Source of the DNA: Stramenopiles sp. TOSAG23-2
Taxonomy: Eukaryota; Sar
Direction of reading: 5' to 3'
Assembly (NCBI GenBank): GCA_900128395.1
Contig: LT649835.1
Coordinates: 1-12,760 of the forward strand
Length of the DNA stretch: 12,760 nucleotides
Shown here: in pieces, positions 1 to 7,390 of the stretch
Layout of the letters: every line of letters begins with the position of its first letter
Numbering within the stretch: the first letter of the stretch is position 1
Translations under genes and position numbers: made by a program
The notes under the pieces: model-generated
Databases searched by the model: none
Seen by the model: the letters and a program-made list of their open reading frames with translations, nothing else
Told to the model about the DNA's origin: nothing

Positions 1-383
1 CTTTCAACATTTTACTTGTAAAAATGGTGTTTTTCTGCCATGTTTTCTGTATTTCATTTCCTATTATATTTATACTTAATATAGTCCTTTTCATATACTC
101 AATAGATTTGTAGTGTTAAAAATATTTGATAGGCTATATTAGGTATTTTTTGTACTTCCAAAAAATAAAAATCCAAAAAAATATCATCATTCTTCTGGCG
201 GTATTTTATCATCCAACCAATGTGCCAATAATAATAATAAAAATTATTACAGTATTGATAAAGGCATACAAGTAAAGTGTTAAACACAAAATCGTTCCAA
301 CAAATAGACAAAAGAAAATATACAAAAAGAAAACAAAATCATACTAATCTCTTTTTAATATATTTAATATTCAACGAAACAAC
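1..383. other. AT-rich 5' flank of the kinesin gene
   Basis: No convincing gene is present. The stretch is AT-rich with short AAT runs, and any open frames are short and of low complexity. It presumably holds the promoter and 5' UTR of the plus-strand kinesin gene starting at 384. The ATG there has an A at -3, a favourable eukaryotic context. I see no clear core promoter element that stands out from the AT background. Confidence 0.5.
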
Positions 384-3353
384 ATGAGATCAAGTAAAAT
401 ATCATCATCGTCTGCATCGAAACGGACAGGATCCAGAAGGGTTGGGAGTACACGTACTTCAAGGTCACCAAGCCCACGAAGCAAATTAGGAAGAACAAAA
501 GATAAAAATAATAATAAAAATAGTAATAATAGAAATATAGATGAGCCACCTTTGTTATCGATACAATCATTAAAATCCGAAAAGAAAAAGCCATGGGAAT
601 CACTTGTATCTAAAGATTTTATCGAAGAATTGTGGATGGAAAAAGAAGAATCGTCCGCAATAACAACATCAAGGAATATGAATACATTCACTGCACTTAG
701 AATCCGGTCATTGCGGAAAAATAATAATAATAATACAAACGATAAATACAAACCATTAACAATTATAGAAGGTAGTGATGGTAAAACAATAAGTATCAAG
801 AATCCATTGACAAAGAAGACTACCGACTTTTACACCATTGATTACCTTCAAAATGAAGAAAAGAGGACCAAAGACAGCAGCAGTGATGCAAACAAGTCAC
901 TGGATAGCTCTACTATTAGCACCACTACCACTAATAATAATAATAATAGTAATAATAACCAACAAAAAATATTTCAACGAATTGCACCAGATTTGTTTTT
1001 AGATATTTGGAAAGGCTATTACAGCAAGGTAATAACTATCGGCGATCGTTTATCTGGAAAATCGCATACATTGTTTGGAGAAAGTGTCGAAAAACCCTCA
1101 AGTGCCGGAATGATTCCTCAGTTTTCCGCTGCATTGTTTGGATTTATTGAAAAAGATCAAAACGTCAATAAAGCGACAAGCTGGGTGGTTGAAGTTAGTG
1201 GCTATACCGTACGAAATAATAAAATAAAAGATCTATTATTGCCATCTCAAAATTACCTGATAGACGATATGGAAAATAAAGAGCTAGTCAAACTCATCGA
1301 TAGTACAGATGGCGGAATTAAATACATCTACAACAATGATGCAACGGCGACACATTTGATACATTTGAAAAGAAAATTTGTCAATAGTTATTCTGATATG
1401 TTAAATGTTTTAGAGGAACTTTATGTAGGTCGTTTGTTAGATTTAACTTTAAATCGTGGCAATCCTACTACAGTTGTTAATATACGCCTGTGTAGAAAGG
1501 GTTCCCAAACCAATATTGGCATGAGTTCCATGAATTTACATACAAATGAAAGCAGTAAAGATATGCATGTATCAAGCATTGATGCCATGGATGAAGATGT
1601 ACATTCAATGATTACATTTGTCGATGTTGCTGCACCTGCAAAAAATAACAAGAAAAAAGTAACATCATTGATGAAAATTGCTCAAAAACATATTTCTTCA
1701 AATAGTCAAAATGACGATGGAGAGCTTATTTTAAGAAATTGGAACAATAGAAATCGCAGCAACAGTAGCAGTAATGGTAACAATAGAGTAGAAGGAAAAG
1801 GACAAGATGAAAAAAATAAAAGTTACGAAGAAGATAATATAAATGTCGATATTCCAACCCCCGTTAATCTTGCAACAGACGATGATAACAATAGCTATAA
1901 GAACAATAATAATGAAACAGCTGTTAATAATAATGACCTATTTACTGCAAAGTTTTTACAAGATTCACTTTCTGGTGATTCACGTATATACATGATTGGA
2001 TGTATTCACCCTTCTAAATCTGAATTCCCTACTTCCATGAAGCGTATTAAAATGGTATCAAAATATCAAGGTTTAAAATCGAACCCGATAAAATTAAATA
2101 CAAAACGGATTCATATCCTACAAGTTTTACGAAATATAATTGATCGTCACGAATCAAATCATGATAATGCCAATAACGATGGAACAAATTTGAATCTTCA
2201 TAATGTGAAAAATTGGTTCAATTATGAAGCTTTTCATTGGGATTCTCATAATCTATCAGAGATAGAAAAAGTTTCATGTAATAATACCGAGGATGAAAAA
2301 GATAAAAAACCAAGCGATGGTAGTATTCTTATAGATGAAACAGATAAATCAAGTACGAAAAATGATGGTAAAAAGAAAATACCTTTGGTTAATTCGATGG
2401 CGCAATCAAAAATGCGACCATTAATATCGTTAAAGGAACGTCGTAGGAACAAAAATTTACTTGTAAAAGACACTGCGAAAGACTTGGATAAGGTTGCACG
2501 AGATCGTTATACAAGGTATTTTGTGTTTCAATGCAAAGATCCGTTACTGTCATCAAACATACAATTGGAAGTGTCTCCTGGTCGATTGCGTTTCACAGGA
2601 AAACATCAAAAATATTATGATGATACCGGCCGTCAAGTAGTACTAGAAGGGTTGCCAAAGAAAGGATTAGGCTGCGAAGTTTTAAATCTAGATGGTTTGA
2701 TGACAATTGTTAAAAGGCATTCACATGTTAATGTGTTAGTTAATGGTAAATCAATAGATTTAAACATAGATAAGGAAGTAAAAGTTGGGGATAGAGTTAT
2801 TATTGCAGATAGATATTTCTTCTTGCTTGAAGACGGAGGCAATAGCAAAAAAACGGAAGGCGGCGATGAAAAAAAGAAAACAAAGTCATCACCTTCAAAA
2901 AGAACAGCTGCATCATCATCTACTCGTCGTGGTCGAAGTCCATCACCAACAAAACGAACTTCTCCCTCAAAAAAATTGGCTTCTGCAACAGCTAAAAGTA
3001 GTAGTAAAAAAGTTGTTGCTGGAAGTAACAACGATGAATTATACGCAGATATGTTGAAAGAATCTTTAAAAACAAGAGCGGATCAGCATTTTAAGAATAT
3101 GGAAGCAAACGTGAAGTACTTTTCAGTACATACATTCAATAATGGCGATAGTAGTGATGATGAAGATTATTTGGAACTACCTAAAGATGAAATTGCGAAA
3201 GTAACGTTAAAATCAACCACTGCGGCAAAGAAGAAAAGTCCAGAAAAAACCAAAGGTTCAACGTTGCAAAAAAAATCCTCTTCGTCCAGTCTTAGAAAAA
3301 GAGCATCATCGCCAAAAAAAGATACTGCAAAAACAAAAAAAAAGTGCATCTAG
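384..3353 (+). CDS. Kinesin-3-like protein, N-terminal part (degenerate motor + FHA)
   Basis: This 989-residue frame is a divergent kinesin. A basic SP-rich head (RSPSPRSK near residue 27) precedes the motor at about 99-575. The P-loop is G220-DRLSGKS-227, matching GxxxxGK[ST], followed by HTLFG. GMIPQ and NKIKDLL fit further kinesin strands, and LQDSLSGDS (525-533) fits the conserved LLQDSLGGN helix. Switch I (NxxSSRSH) reads N357-RGNPTTV, and switch II (DLAGSE) reads D414-VAAPA, so the switch serines, the switch II glycine and the catalytic glutamate are missing. An FHA-like domain lies at about 706-820 (VNGK at 786-789, then VGDRVIIADRYFF), as in kinesin-3. A long Lys/Ser/Pro-rich linker follows. 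The frame ends at TAG just after an A9 run, and the next frame continues the same protein. ATP hydrolysis is doubtful; a microtubule-linked scaffold role is inferred. Asn-rich inserts interrupt the motor. Confidence 0.8.
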   Translation: MRSSKISSSSASKRTGSRRVGSTRTSRSPSPRSKLGRTKDKNNNKNSNNRNIDEPPLLSIQSLKSEKKKPWESLVSKDFIEELWMEKEESSAITTSRNMNTFTALRIRSLRKNNNNNTNDKYKPLTIIEGSDGKTISIKNPLTKKTTDFYTIDYLQNEEKRTKDSSSDANKSLDSSTISTTTTNNNNNSNNNQQKIFQRIAPDLFLDIWKGYYSKVITIGDRLSGKSHTLFGESVEKPSSAGMIPQFSAALFGFIEKDQNVNKATSWVVEVSGYTVRNNKIKDLLLPSQNYLIDDMENKELVKLIDSTDGGIKYIYNNDATATHLIHLKRKFVNSYSDMLNVLEELYVGRLLDLTLNRGNPTTVVNIRLCRKGSQTNIGMSSMNLHTNESSKDMHVSSIDAMDEDVHSMITFVDVAAPAKNNKKKVTSLMKIAQKHISSNSQNDDGELILRNWNNRNRSNSSSNGNNRVEGKGQDEKNKSYEEDNINVDIPTPVNLATDDDNNSYKNNNNETAVNNNDLFTAKFLQDSLSGDSRIYMIGCIHPSKSEFPTSMKRIKMVSKYQGLKSNPIKLNTKRIHILQVLRNIIDRHESNHDNANNDGTNLNLHNVKNWFNYEAFHWDSHNLSEIEKVSCNNTEDEKDKKPSDGSILIDETDKSSTKNDGKKKIPLVNSMAQSKMRPLISLKERRRNKNLLVKDTAKDLDKVARDRYTRYFVFQCKDPLLSSNIQLEVSPGRLRFTGKHQKYYDDTGRQVVLEGLPKKGLGCEVLNLDGLMTIVKRHSHVNVLVNGKSIDLNIDKEVKVGDRVIIADRYFFLLEDGGNSKKTEGGDEKKKTKSSPSKRTAASSSTRRGRSPSPTKRTSPSKKLASATAKSSSKKVVAGSNNDELYADMLKESLKTRADQHFKNMEANVKYFSVHTFNNGDSSDDEDYLELPKDEIAKVTLKSTTAAKKKSPEKTKGSTLQKKSSSSSLRKRASSPKKDTAKTKKKCI
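3335..3343 (+). other. A9 run at the kinesin frame break
   Basis: Nine consecutive A residues lie ten bases before the TAG that ends the first kinesin frame. Removing one A (or a +1 slip) moves reading into the downstream frame, which is open across the run and on to 5769. The bridged peptide is Lys then SASSKIASADQ, in keeping with the KKSSSSSLRKRASSPKK style just before it. An indel error in a homopolymer is the simplest reading; a true mutation or programmed shift is possible. Confidence 0.7.
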
Positions 3354-5769
3354 CAAAATTGCTAGTGCTGACCAAGGAGCCTCAACTATAAATACAACTA
3401 GTAAGTTGGATAAATTGAACGACGTTATTACTTTAATTCACGAGGCAAATAATTTAGCTAAATCGTACGGTGTGCACGTTATATTTCAACCGCACTACTT
3501 TTTGCCTATCAATGCAAATCCACGATTATGGTTAGAAGGGTCTTTTTCAAAAGAAGAAATGAGTCATTTAGATATTTTGATACTAGGTTTAAAAATTCCT
3601 GGCGATTCCGAAGTAATGTCGGACTTGACATCTTCCATCTTCTGCGCAACAACCCCAATTCATTTCGCTGAGGTAGTAGCAACGTTAAATGGACATCAAA
3701 AAAGTAGCAATCAAAATGAAGAAGGCGATGAACAGGATAATGATAAGCTATTTTTTGAAGCATTTTTAACCTCGATGGGATACGATGCTGCCTGTGCTCA
3801 TCATCCAGGACAAATGAAAATATATACAGAACATAAACAATTAAGGGGTCAAACGGTCCAGCTACTATCGAAAAATACCTCGTTGATTAAAGATTATGAG
3901 AAAATGTCGAAGAATTTAACAGTGGAAAATAAAGATTTGAAAGATAGATTAGCCAAGTCGATTTCAGAATTAACATTAGATGGTATTATTGCAAAAGTCG
4001 AAATGATTGAAGAGCATAAAATGAATCGACGCTTATTAAAAAATAAATATGAAAGCACGATGCAAAAATTTTACGATGTAGCGCAAAATGCTACGTTGAG
4101 GGTTGAAGCACAACAAGAGGAGATGAAGCAGCAGGATTTAATGCAAAAAGCAGAAGTGGATAATTTAAAAGGACACATAAAAGATTTAGAACGTATCTTG
4201 CAAAAAACGAAAGATTCTTTGATGAAGGCAAATAGTATGAGAATCGATAGATTTTTATCGAAACGGGAATTAATACAAGAGTACGAAAATTTGCTGGGCC
4301 GCTCACGATCTAAAAGTCCGTCCAGAAGGTCAGGATCACCCCGTCGTCGTAACATGCAAAATAAAAACAATATGCACGAAAGAGAAGTGTCCTTTGAAGG
4401 GGGCGAAGATCTGGAGAAACTATCTTTAATAGCAACGCTAAATGAAAAAGACATAACAATAATAGAGTTGCAAAAAGAAGTTGCACATTTAAGATCTACA
4501 CTGGAAAGTTCAAATTTAATATCTAATGCAACTCGTGCATTGACCCCATCACCGACACAAGAAGATATTGACAATATTTATATGCACACGGAAAATGCAC
4601 CGTTGACATTCGATAAAATATCAGATTCATCCATTAACAGCGCTGTTCTTGCTAACAATATTATTGAAACGCAACCAAATAACAATGGTAATGAGGAAAA
4701 GAGTACAGATAAACTAAACGAGGCGGTGAATGTGTTGGGTAATCCGCCAAGTACAGATAAGAAGAAAAAAATGACTACGGTTATTAGCAGAACAACTAAT
4801 ATCCAACCAATAAAATTAGGTATGCCACCAAATAATGTAAAAATTTTTTCCAAGAATAGGACACCACAAAAAAATTATAATGTTATTAGTAACAATAATA
4901 AACAGTTTAATGATAATGATTACAAGAATTATCAACAAGCATTGCAAGTGGTACAAAGTCATAAAAAGAAAATTTTGCAGTTAGAGGAAACTATAGTAAA
5001 TCAAAGAGATAAAATAGAAGCTCTTGAATTTGAAAACGATGAGCTTTTAAATGCAAATAATATTTTGAAAGAACAAGTTGCGTCTCATCTAACGAAGATT
5101 CAGCGTATATCACGTACCACTGTAAAATCAAAAGAATTAAAAGAAATGTTAACATATGTTAGTCACATGGAATCAATGCTAGAAAATACAGTAAAAGAGC
5201 ATCAATTATTGCAAAAACAACAGAGCAAAATGAGAATAGCAAAAATGAGCGAAGATGCAGAATATGGTTATGATGTGAAAATCAGTAGAATGTCTATCAG
5301 TAATAATGACAATAACAATACTACTACTACTACTACTACTACTAATAATAATAATAGTAATGTAAATGCAAAAATAAAAAGAGCAAAAAGTAACAGGAAA
5401 AAAATATTAGAAAATACATCAAAGCGAATGAAAAAGAAAAATGCAATAAAACGCAAGAACAACAATAATCGTGTCAAGCGTTCATCTATTGATTTGTCAG
5501 AGTCGTACTCAAGTCGATCAGCAATGTTTGAAGATGACAATGAGTCTACTAACAGCAGTAGCACAAACAGGACATCTGAAAAGAAAAGAAGATCAAAAGA
5601 AGATGAACAAGAAGAAGAGCAAAGGCAAAAATTGTGGACAAAGCTGTGGGCTTGGAAAGAGCAACGTGATCAAGAAATGCAAACTGCATCTTACAATAAT
5701 GAGTCACAACAGCAACAATTAAATAGCAGAGAGGGACGCAGTAATGATGGCAGTGTTGAAATTGATTAA
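3343..5769 (+). CDS. Kinesin-3-like protein, C-terminal coiled-coil part
   Basis: This frame continues the kinesin after the A9 break, adding about 808 residues. It has no ATG until 3559, and coding-like sequence is already present from 3343, so a separate gene starting here is unlikely. It opens with LDKLNDVITLIHEANNLAK, which resembles the segment after the FHA domain in kinesin-3 proteins (leucine-rich, then an EAN motif); this resemblance is modest. Heptad-rich coiled coils lie roughly at 3830-4290, 4440-4510 and 4930-5230. A basic SP cluster (RSRSKSPSRRSGSPRRR) sits between the first two, near 4300. The last 180 residues are low complexity: Thr and Asn runs, Lys/Arg clusters, then a Glu/Gln-rich end. 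Coiled coils suggest dimerisation or cargo binding, which is inference. The stop is TAA, and about 280 bp separate it from the converging minus-strand gene. Confidence 0.75.
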   Translation, partial: SASSKIASADQGASTINTTSKLDKLNDVITLIHEANNLAKSYGVHVIFQPHYFLPINANPRLWLEGSFSKEEMSHLDILILGLKIPGDSEVMSDLTSSIFCATTPIHFAEVVATLNGHQKSSNQNEEGDEQDNDKLFFEAFLTSMGYDAACAHHPGQMKIYTEHKQLRGQTVQLLSKNTSLIKDYEKMSKNLTVENKDLKDRLAKSISELTLDGIIAKVEMIEEHKMNRRLLKNKYESTMQKFYDVAQNATLRVEAQQEEMKQQDLMQKAEVDNLKGHIKDLERILQKTKDSLMKANSMRIDRFLSKRELIQEYENLLGRSRSKSPSRRSGSPRRRNMQNKNNMHEREVSFEGGEDLEKLSLIATLNEKDITIIELQKEVAHLRSTLESSNLISNATRALTPSPTQEDIDNIYMHTENAPLTFDKISDSSINSAVLANNIIETQPNNNGNEEKSTDKLNEAVNVLGNPPSTDKKKKMTTVISRTTNIQPIKLGMPPNNVKIFSKNRTPQKNYNVISNNNKQFNDNDYKNYQQALQVVQSHKKKILQLEETIVNQRDKIEALEFENDELLNANNILKEQVASHLTKIQRISRTTVKSKELKEMLTYVSHMESMLENTVKEHQLLQKQQSKMRIAKMSEDAEYGYDVKISRMSISNNDNNNTTTTTTTTNNNNSNVNAKIKRAKSNRKKILENTSKRMKKKNAIKRKNNNNRVKRSSIDLSESYSSRSAMFEDDNESTNSSSTNRTSEKKRRSKEDEQEEEQRQKLWTKLWAWKEQRDQEMQTASYNNESQQQQLNSREGRSNDGSVEID
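5320..5343 (+). repeat. (ACT)8 microsatellite inside the kinesin gene
   Basis: Eight exact ACT units encode a run of eight threonines, directly followed by AAT units encoding asparagines. The triplet period keeps the frame, so length changes would alter only the Thr run. Confidence 0.95.
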
Positions 5770-5833
5770 AAACATACACTATGATACGTATAATAATATA
5801 TATGCGTATGTCATACACATAGCATATGATACT

Positions 5834-5873
<40 letters not shown>

Positions 5874-6001
5874 GTTATGCGAAATAAAATATAATTATAT
5901 ACCGAGTTAATTGCATTAATTATAATATATATTACTCATAATTATAATATTAATATAATATTAATATACGTATATATACCTTTGAGAGTATGACGTACTT
6001 T
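5770..6001. other. Intergenic, extreme AT stretch between convergent genes
   Basis: Apart from the (TA)15 tract, this holds short self-complementary AT words around 5890-5970 and no gene. It lies downstream of the kinesin stop and beyond the 3' end of the minus-strand repeat-protein gene, so 3' UTRs and polyadenylation signals are expected. I cannot pick out specific sites from the background. Confidence 0.6.
5839..5868. repeat. (TA)15 microsatellite
   Basis: Fifteen uninterrupted TA units lie about 70 bp after the kinesin stop codon. The tract is a simple repeat that can extrude as a cruciform. Its exact length is prone to sequencing and assembly error. Confidence 0.95.
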
Positions 6002-6105
6002 TTAACCCTTTCATCAAACCAGATTGTCCATAATTTATACTGGGGACCCATTCACCCAGGTTTGCCTTTCAGCACACACTTCTTTTTGGTTGATAAAAGG
6101 GCTGT
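6002..6105. mobile_element. Candidate piggyBac-type MITE remnant
   Basis: A 96-bp block (6006-6101) begins CCCTTTCATCAAACCA and ends with the near inverse; the reverse complement of its right end reads CCCTTTTATCAACCA. The two ends agree except for one C/T change and one extra A. TTAA (6002-6005) stands directly outside the left end, as expected for piggyBac-like insertion. The right flank is CTGTAA rather than TTAA, so the target duplication is imperfect or lost. The inside has higher GC than its surroundings (for example GGGGACCC) and no open frame that clearly belongs to a gene. It is too short to encode a transposase and would be a non-autonomous remnant. With no second copy in this window, the call rests on the termini alone. 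Confidence 0.4.
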
Positions 6106-6247
6106 AAGTATTTTTGAGTTAATTAATTTTATGTTTTGGTGTTTTTTGTTTAGTGAAAGAGATGGAAGAAAAGTAATATATATAGGTTATTTGTATCGCC
6201 GCCTGGATCAAATATGAAAACGTTTCCATCATGATGCCAATACTTAC
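6102..6247 (-). other. Candidate intron in the minus-strand repeat-protein gene
   Basis: On the minus strand an excellent donor (CAAG then GTAAGT) occurs at 6247 and an acceptor TTACAG ends at 6102, giving a 146-nt intron. Splicing would be in phase and add about 16 residues (ALLSTKKKCVLKGKPG) before a TGA at 6052-6054. The alternative is read-through of the donor to the stop at 6150, which gives a plausible YWHHDGNVFIFDPGGD stretch, so the choice is open. The acceptor abuts the candidate MITE edge. Confidence 0.35.
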
Positions 6248-6608
6248 CTTGTGACATGAAAATGGTACTATAATATCCATAGTACTTGGTACCAGCTAAA
6301 TCTCCACAAACTTCCAATATTTTATTATCATTCATACATTTGTCCATATAACCATCATATTTGATTATATCATTCTGGGGTAAAGCGGGTCCACATGAAT
6401 AAATTAAATTTGTTCCAGTAGCAGAATTTATTTCAAATGCTAAAGCATTCATATCTACTTTATTAGTAGAAGCATCATTTCCATTGGTAATTTTTCTAAT
6501 AGTAGCTGATGTGTAAACATTTATATTAGATGTATCATAAGAAGCATCTGTTACTGAATCTACTTCGGTTGTTACGGTAGAATTTACTTCAAATGCTAAA
6601 GCATTCAT
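6150..6608 (-). CDS. Repeat-bearing surface-like protein, C-terminal part (out of frame)
   Basis: This frame continues the protein begun at 7135 after a 1-nt frame break. Its first ATG is internal to a repeat unit, so it is not an independent start. It contains one full Thr/Ser/Asn-rich repeat (NALAFEVNSTVTTEVDSV then DASYDTSNINV) and the beginning of another (NALAFEINSATG). A non-repetitive end with three cysteines follows: YSCGPALPQ, DKCMND and LEVCGDLAG. NST and NIT sequons suggest N-glycosylation if the protein is secreted. I do not recognise the C-terminal domain. The unspliced frame ends in a hydrophobic, Leu/Phe-rich tail that may be translated intron sequence, since a strong GTAAGT donor lies at 6247. 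Function unknown. Confidence 0.5.
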   Translation of the reverse strand: MNALAFEVNSTVTTEVDSVTDASYDTSNINVYTSATIRKITNGNDASTNKVDMNALAFEINSATGTNLIYSCGPALPQNDIIKYDGYMDKCMNDNKILEVCGDLAGTKYYGYYSTIFMSQGKYWHHDGNVFIFDPGGDTNNLYILLFFHLFH

Positions 6609-6823
6609 ATTTACTTTAGTAGAAGCATCATTTCCATGGTAATATTTCTAATAGTAGCTGATGTTCCTACATTTATATTAGATGTATCATAAGAAGCATC
6701 TGTTACTGAATCTACTTCGGTTGTTACGGTAGAATTTACTTCAAATGCTAAAGCATTCATATTTACTTTAGTAGAAGTGTCATTTTCCATGGTAATATTT
6801 CTAGTAGTAGCTGATGTTCCTAC
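6421..6823 (-). repeat. Coding tandem repeat, ~153-bp unit
   Basis: Two full units (6453-6608, 156 bp; 6609-6760, 152 bp) are flanked by a partial unit on each side (6421-6452 and 6761-6823). The two full units are identical over roughly their last 95 bp, indicating recent duplication or gene conversion. The 156-bp unit keeps the frame. The 152-bp unit does not, since it has TTT where its neighbour 6761-6823 has TTTT, near 6631. Each unit encodes about 51 residues rich in Thr, Ser, Asn and Val. Confidence 0.85.
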
Positions 6824-7135
6824 ATTGCTTGCAACCATAGTGCCTTCATGTTGTTTTAAACACAATATTTGTTCATTAGTATCTGCTACTGGTGTTATAG
6901 TATGTCTGTATACATATTTATAAGCAATGACATTGTTAGTGAATATATATAATAGAGAAAGAAAGAAAAGAAAGGAAAGTAATATTTTGTTGTTATTGTT
7001 GTTGATGTTTTTTTTGTATGTAGGTTGTTGACTTTGTAGCTTCTCCTGCTCTACCCATTTTTTTGATGTTAAATTATTAACAATATTTTGTCGCCAAATG
7101 GTGTGTAAAGTATTTTTAGCGTGTATAGCTGCCAT
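6611..7135 (-). CDS. Repeat-bearing membrane-anchored protein, N-terminal part (frameshifted)
   Basis: The frame starts at the ATG at 7135 (MAAIHAKNTLH) and runs 174 residues. An N-terminal basic region and an Asn run are followed by a hydrophobic segment at about 51-71 (ILLSFLFFLSLLYIF), which looks like a type II signal anchor. The part beyond it is Thr/Ser/Asn-rich and enters the ~51-residue repeat (NALAFEVNSTVTTEVDSV). NST and NIT sequons lie on the presumed lumenal or outer side. At residue ~167 a single-base deletion in the second repeat shifts the frame, giving MEMMLLLK and a stop. Repairing one base would give one protein of about 328 residues unspliced or 312 spliced. No family is recognised. 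This may be a decaying gene, or an intact gene with a sequence error in a repeat. Glycoprotein character is inferred from composition only. Confidence 0.5.
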   Translation of the reverse strand: MAAIHAKNTLHTIWRQNIVNNLTSKKWVEQEKLQSQQPTYKKNINNNNNKILLSFLFFLSLLYIFTNNVIAYKYVYRHTITPVADTNEQILCLKQHEGTMVASNVGTSATTRNITMENDTSTKVNMNALAFEVNSTVTTEVDSVTDASYDTSNINVGTSATIRNITMEMMLLLK

Positions 7136-7336
7136 ATTCTTTATTTAATTTTTATTTTGTAACTGTTTTTGTATTTTGTTATGTTTTTTGATTTTGTTTT
7201 CGATGTTTTTTACTTTCGTGGTATGTATATTTCTACGGTTCTCTTCTTGTAGTTGTTTTTATTTGTATTATTATGTTTTTTTGGCACTGCAACCACTATG
7301 TAAAAGTTTTTTGACATTAACATGTTGTGTCGACGT

Positions 7337-7372
7337 CACTTTGCAAAACTTCATCACTTTGCAAAACTTCAT
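7337..7372. repeat. 18-bp perfect tandem duplication
   Basis: The 18-mer CACTTTGCAAAACTTCAT occurs twice with no spacer. The same CACTTT...TTCAT theme recurs in degenerate form at 7427-7450, where it forms one arm of a hairpin. It lies about 200-235 bp upstream of the minus-strand gene start at 7135 and could be a regulatory repeat or part of a decayed element. Confidence 0.9.
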
Positions 7373-7390
7373 CACAGTGATGTGTCCCTG

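Noticed and set aside
371-799. Minus-strand frames over the kinesin, including a 142-codon one
   Set aside because: They are Leu/Phe/Asp-rich complements of Lys/Asn/Ser-rich coding sequence; no domains and no splice logic.
3344-3353. GT...AG segment of 10 nt (GTGCATCTAG) whose removal would also join the two kinesin frames
   Set aside because: It is far shorter than any known spliceosomal intron and lacks a branch point; one surplus A in the A9 run is a simpler explanation.
3406-5769. Downstream kinesin frame as an independent gene starting at 3406
   Set aside because: The codon at 3406 is TTG, the frame is already open and coding-like from 3343, and the first ATG is only at 3559.
5990-6217. 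75-codon plus-strand frame with an internal GTAAGT...TTTAG intron-like segment
   Set aside because: Splicing out 6104-6153 puts TGA immediately after the junction, it has no recognisable homology, and its first half is the inverted-ended element.
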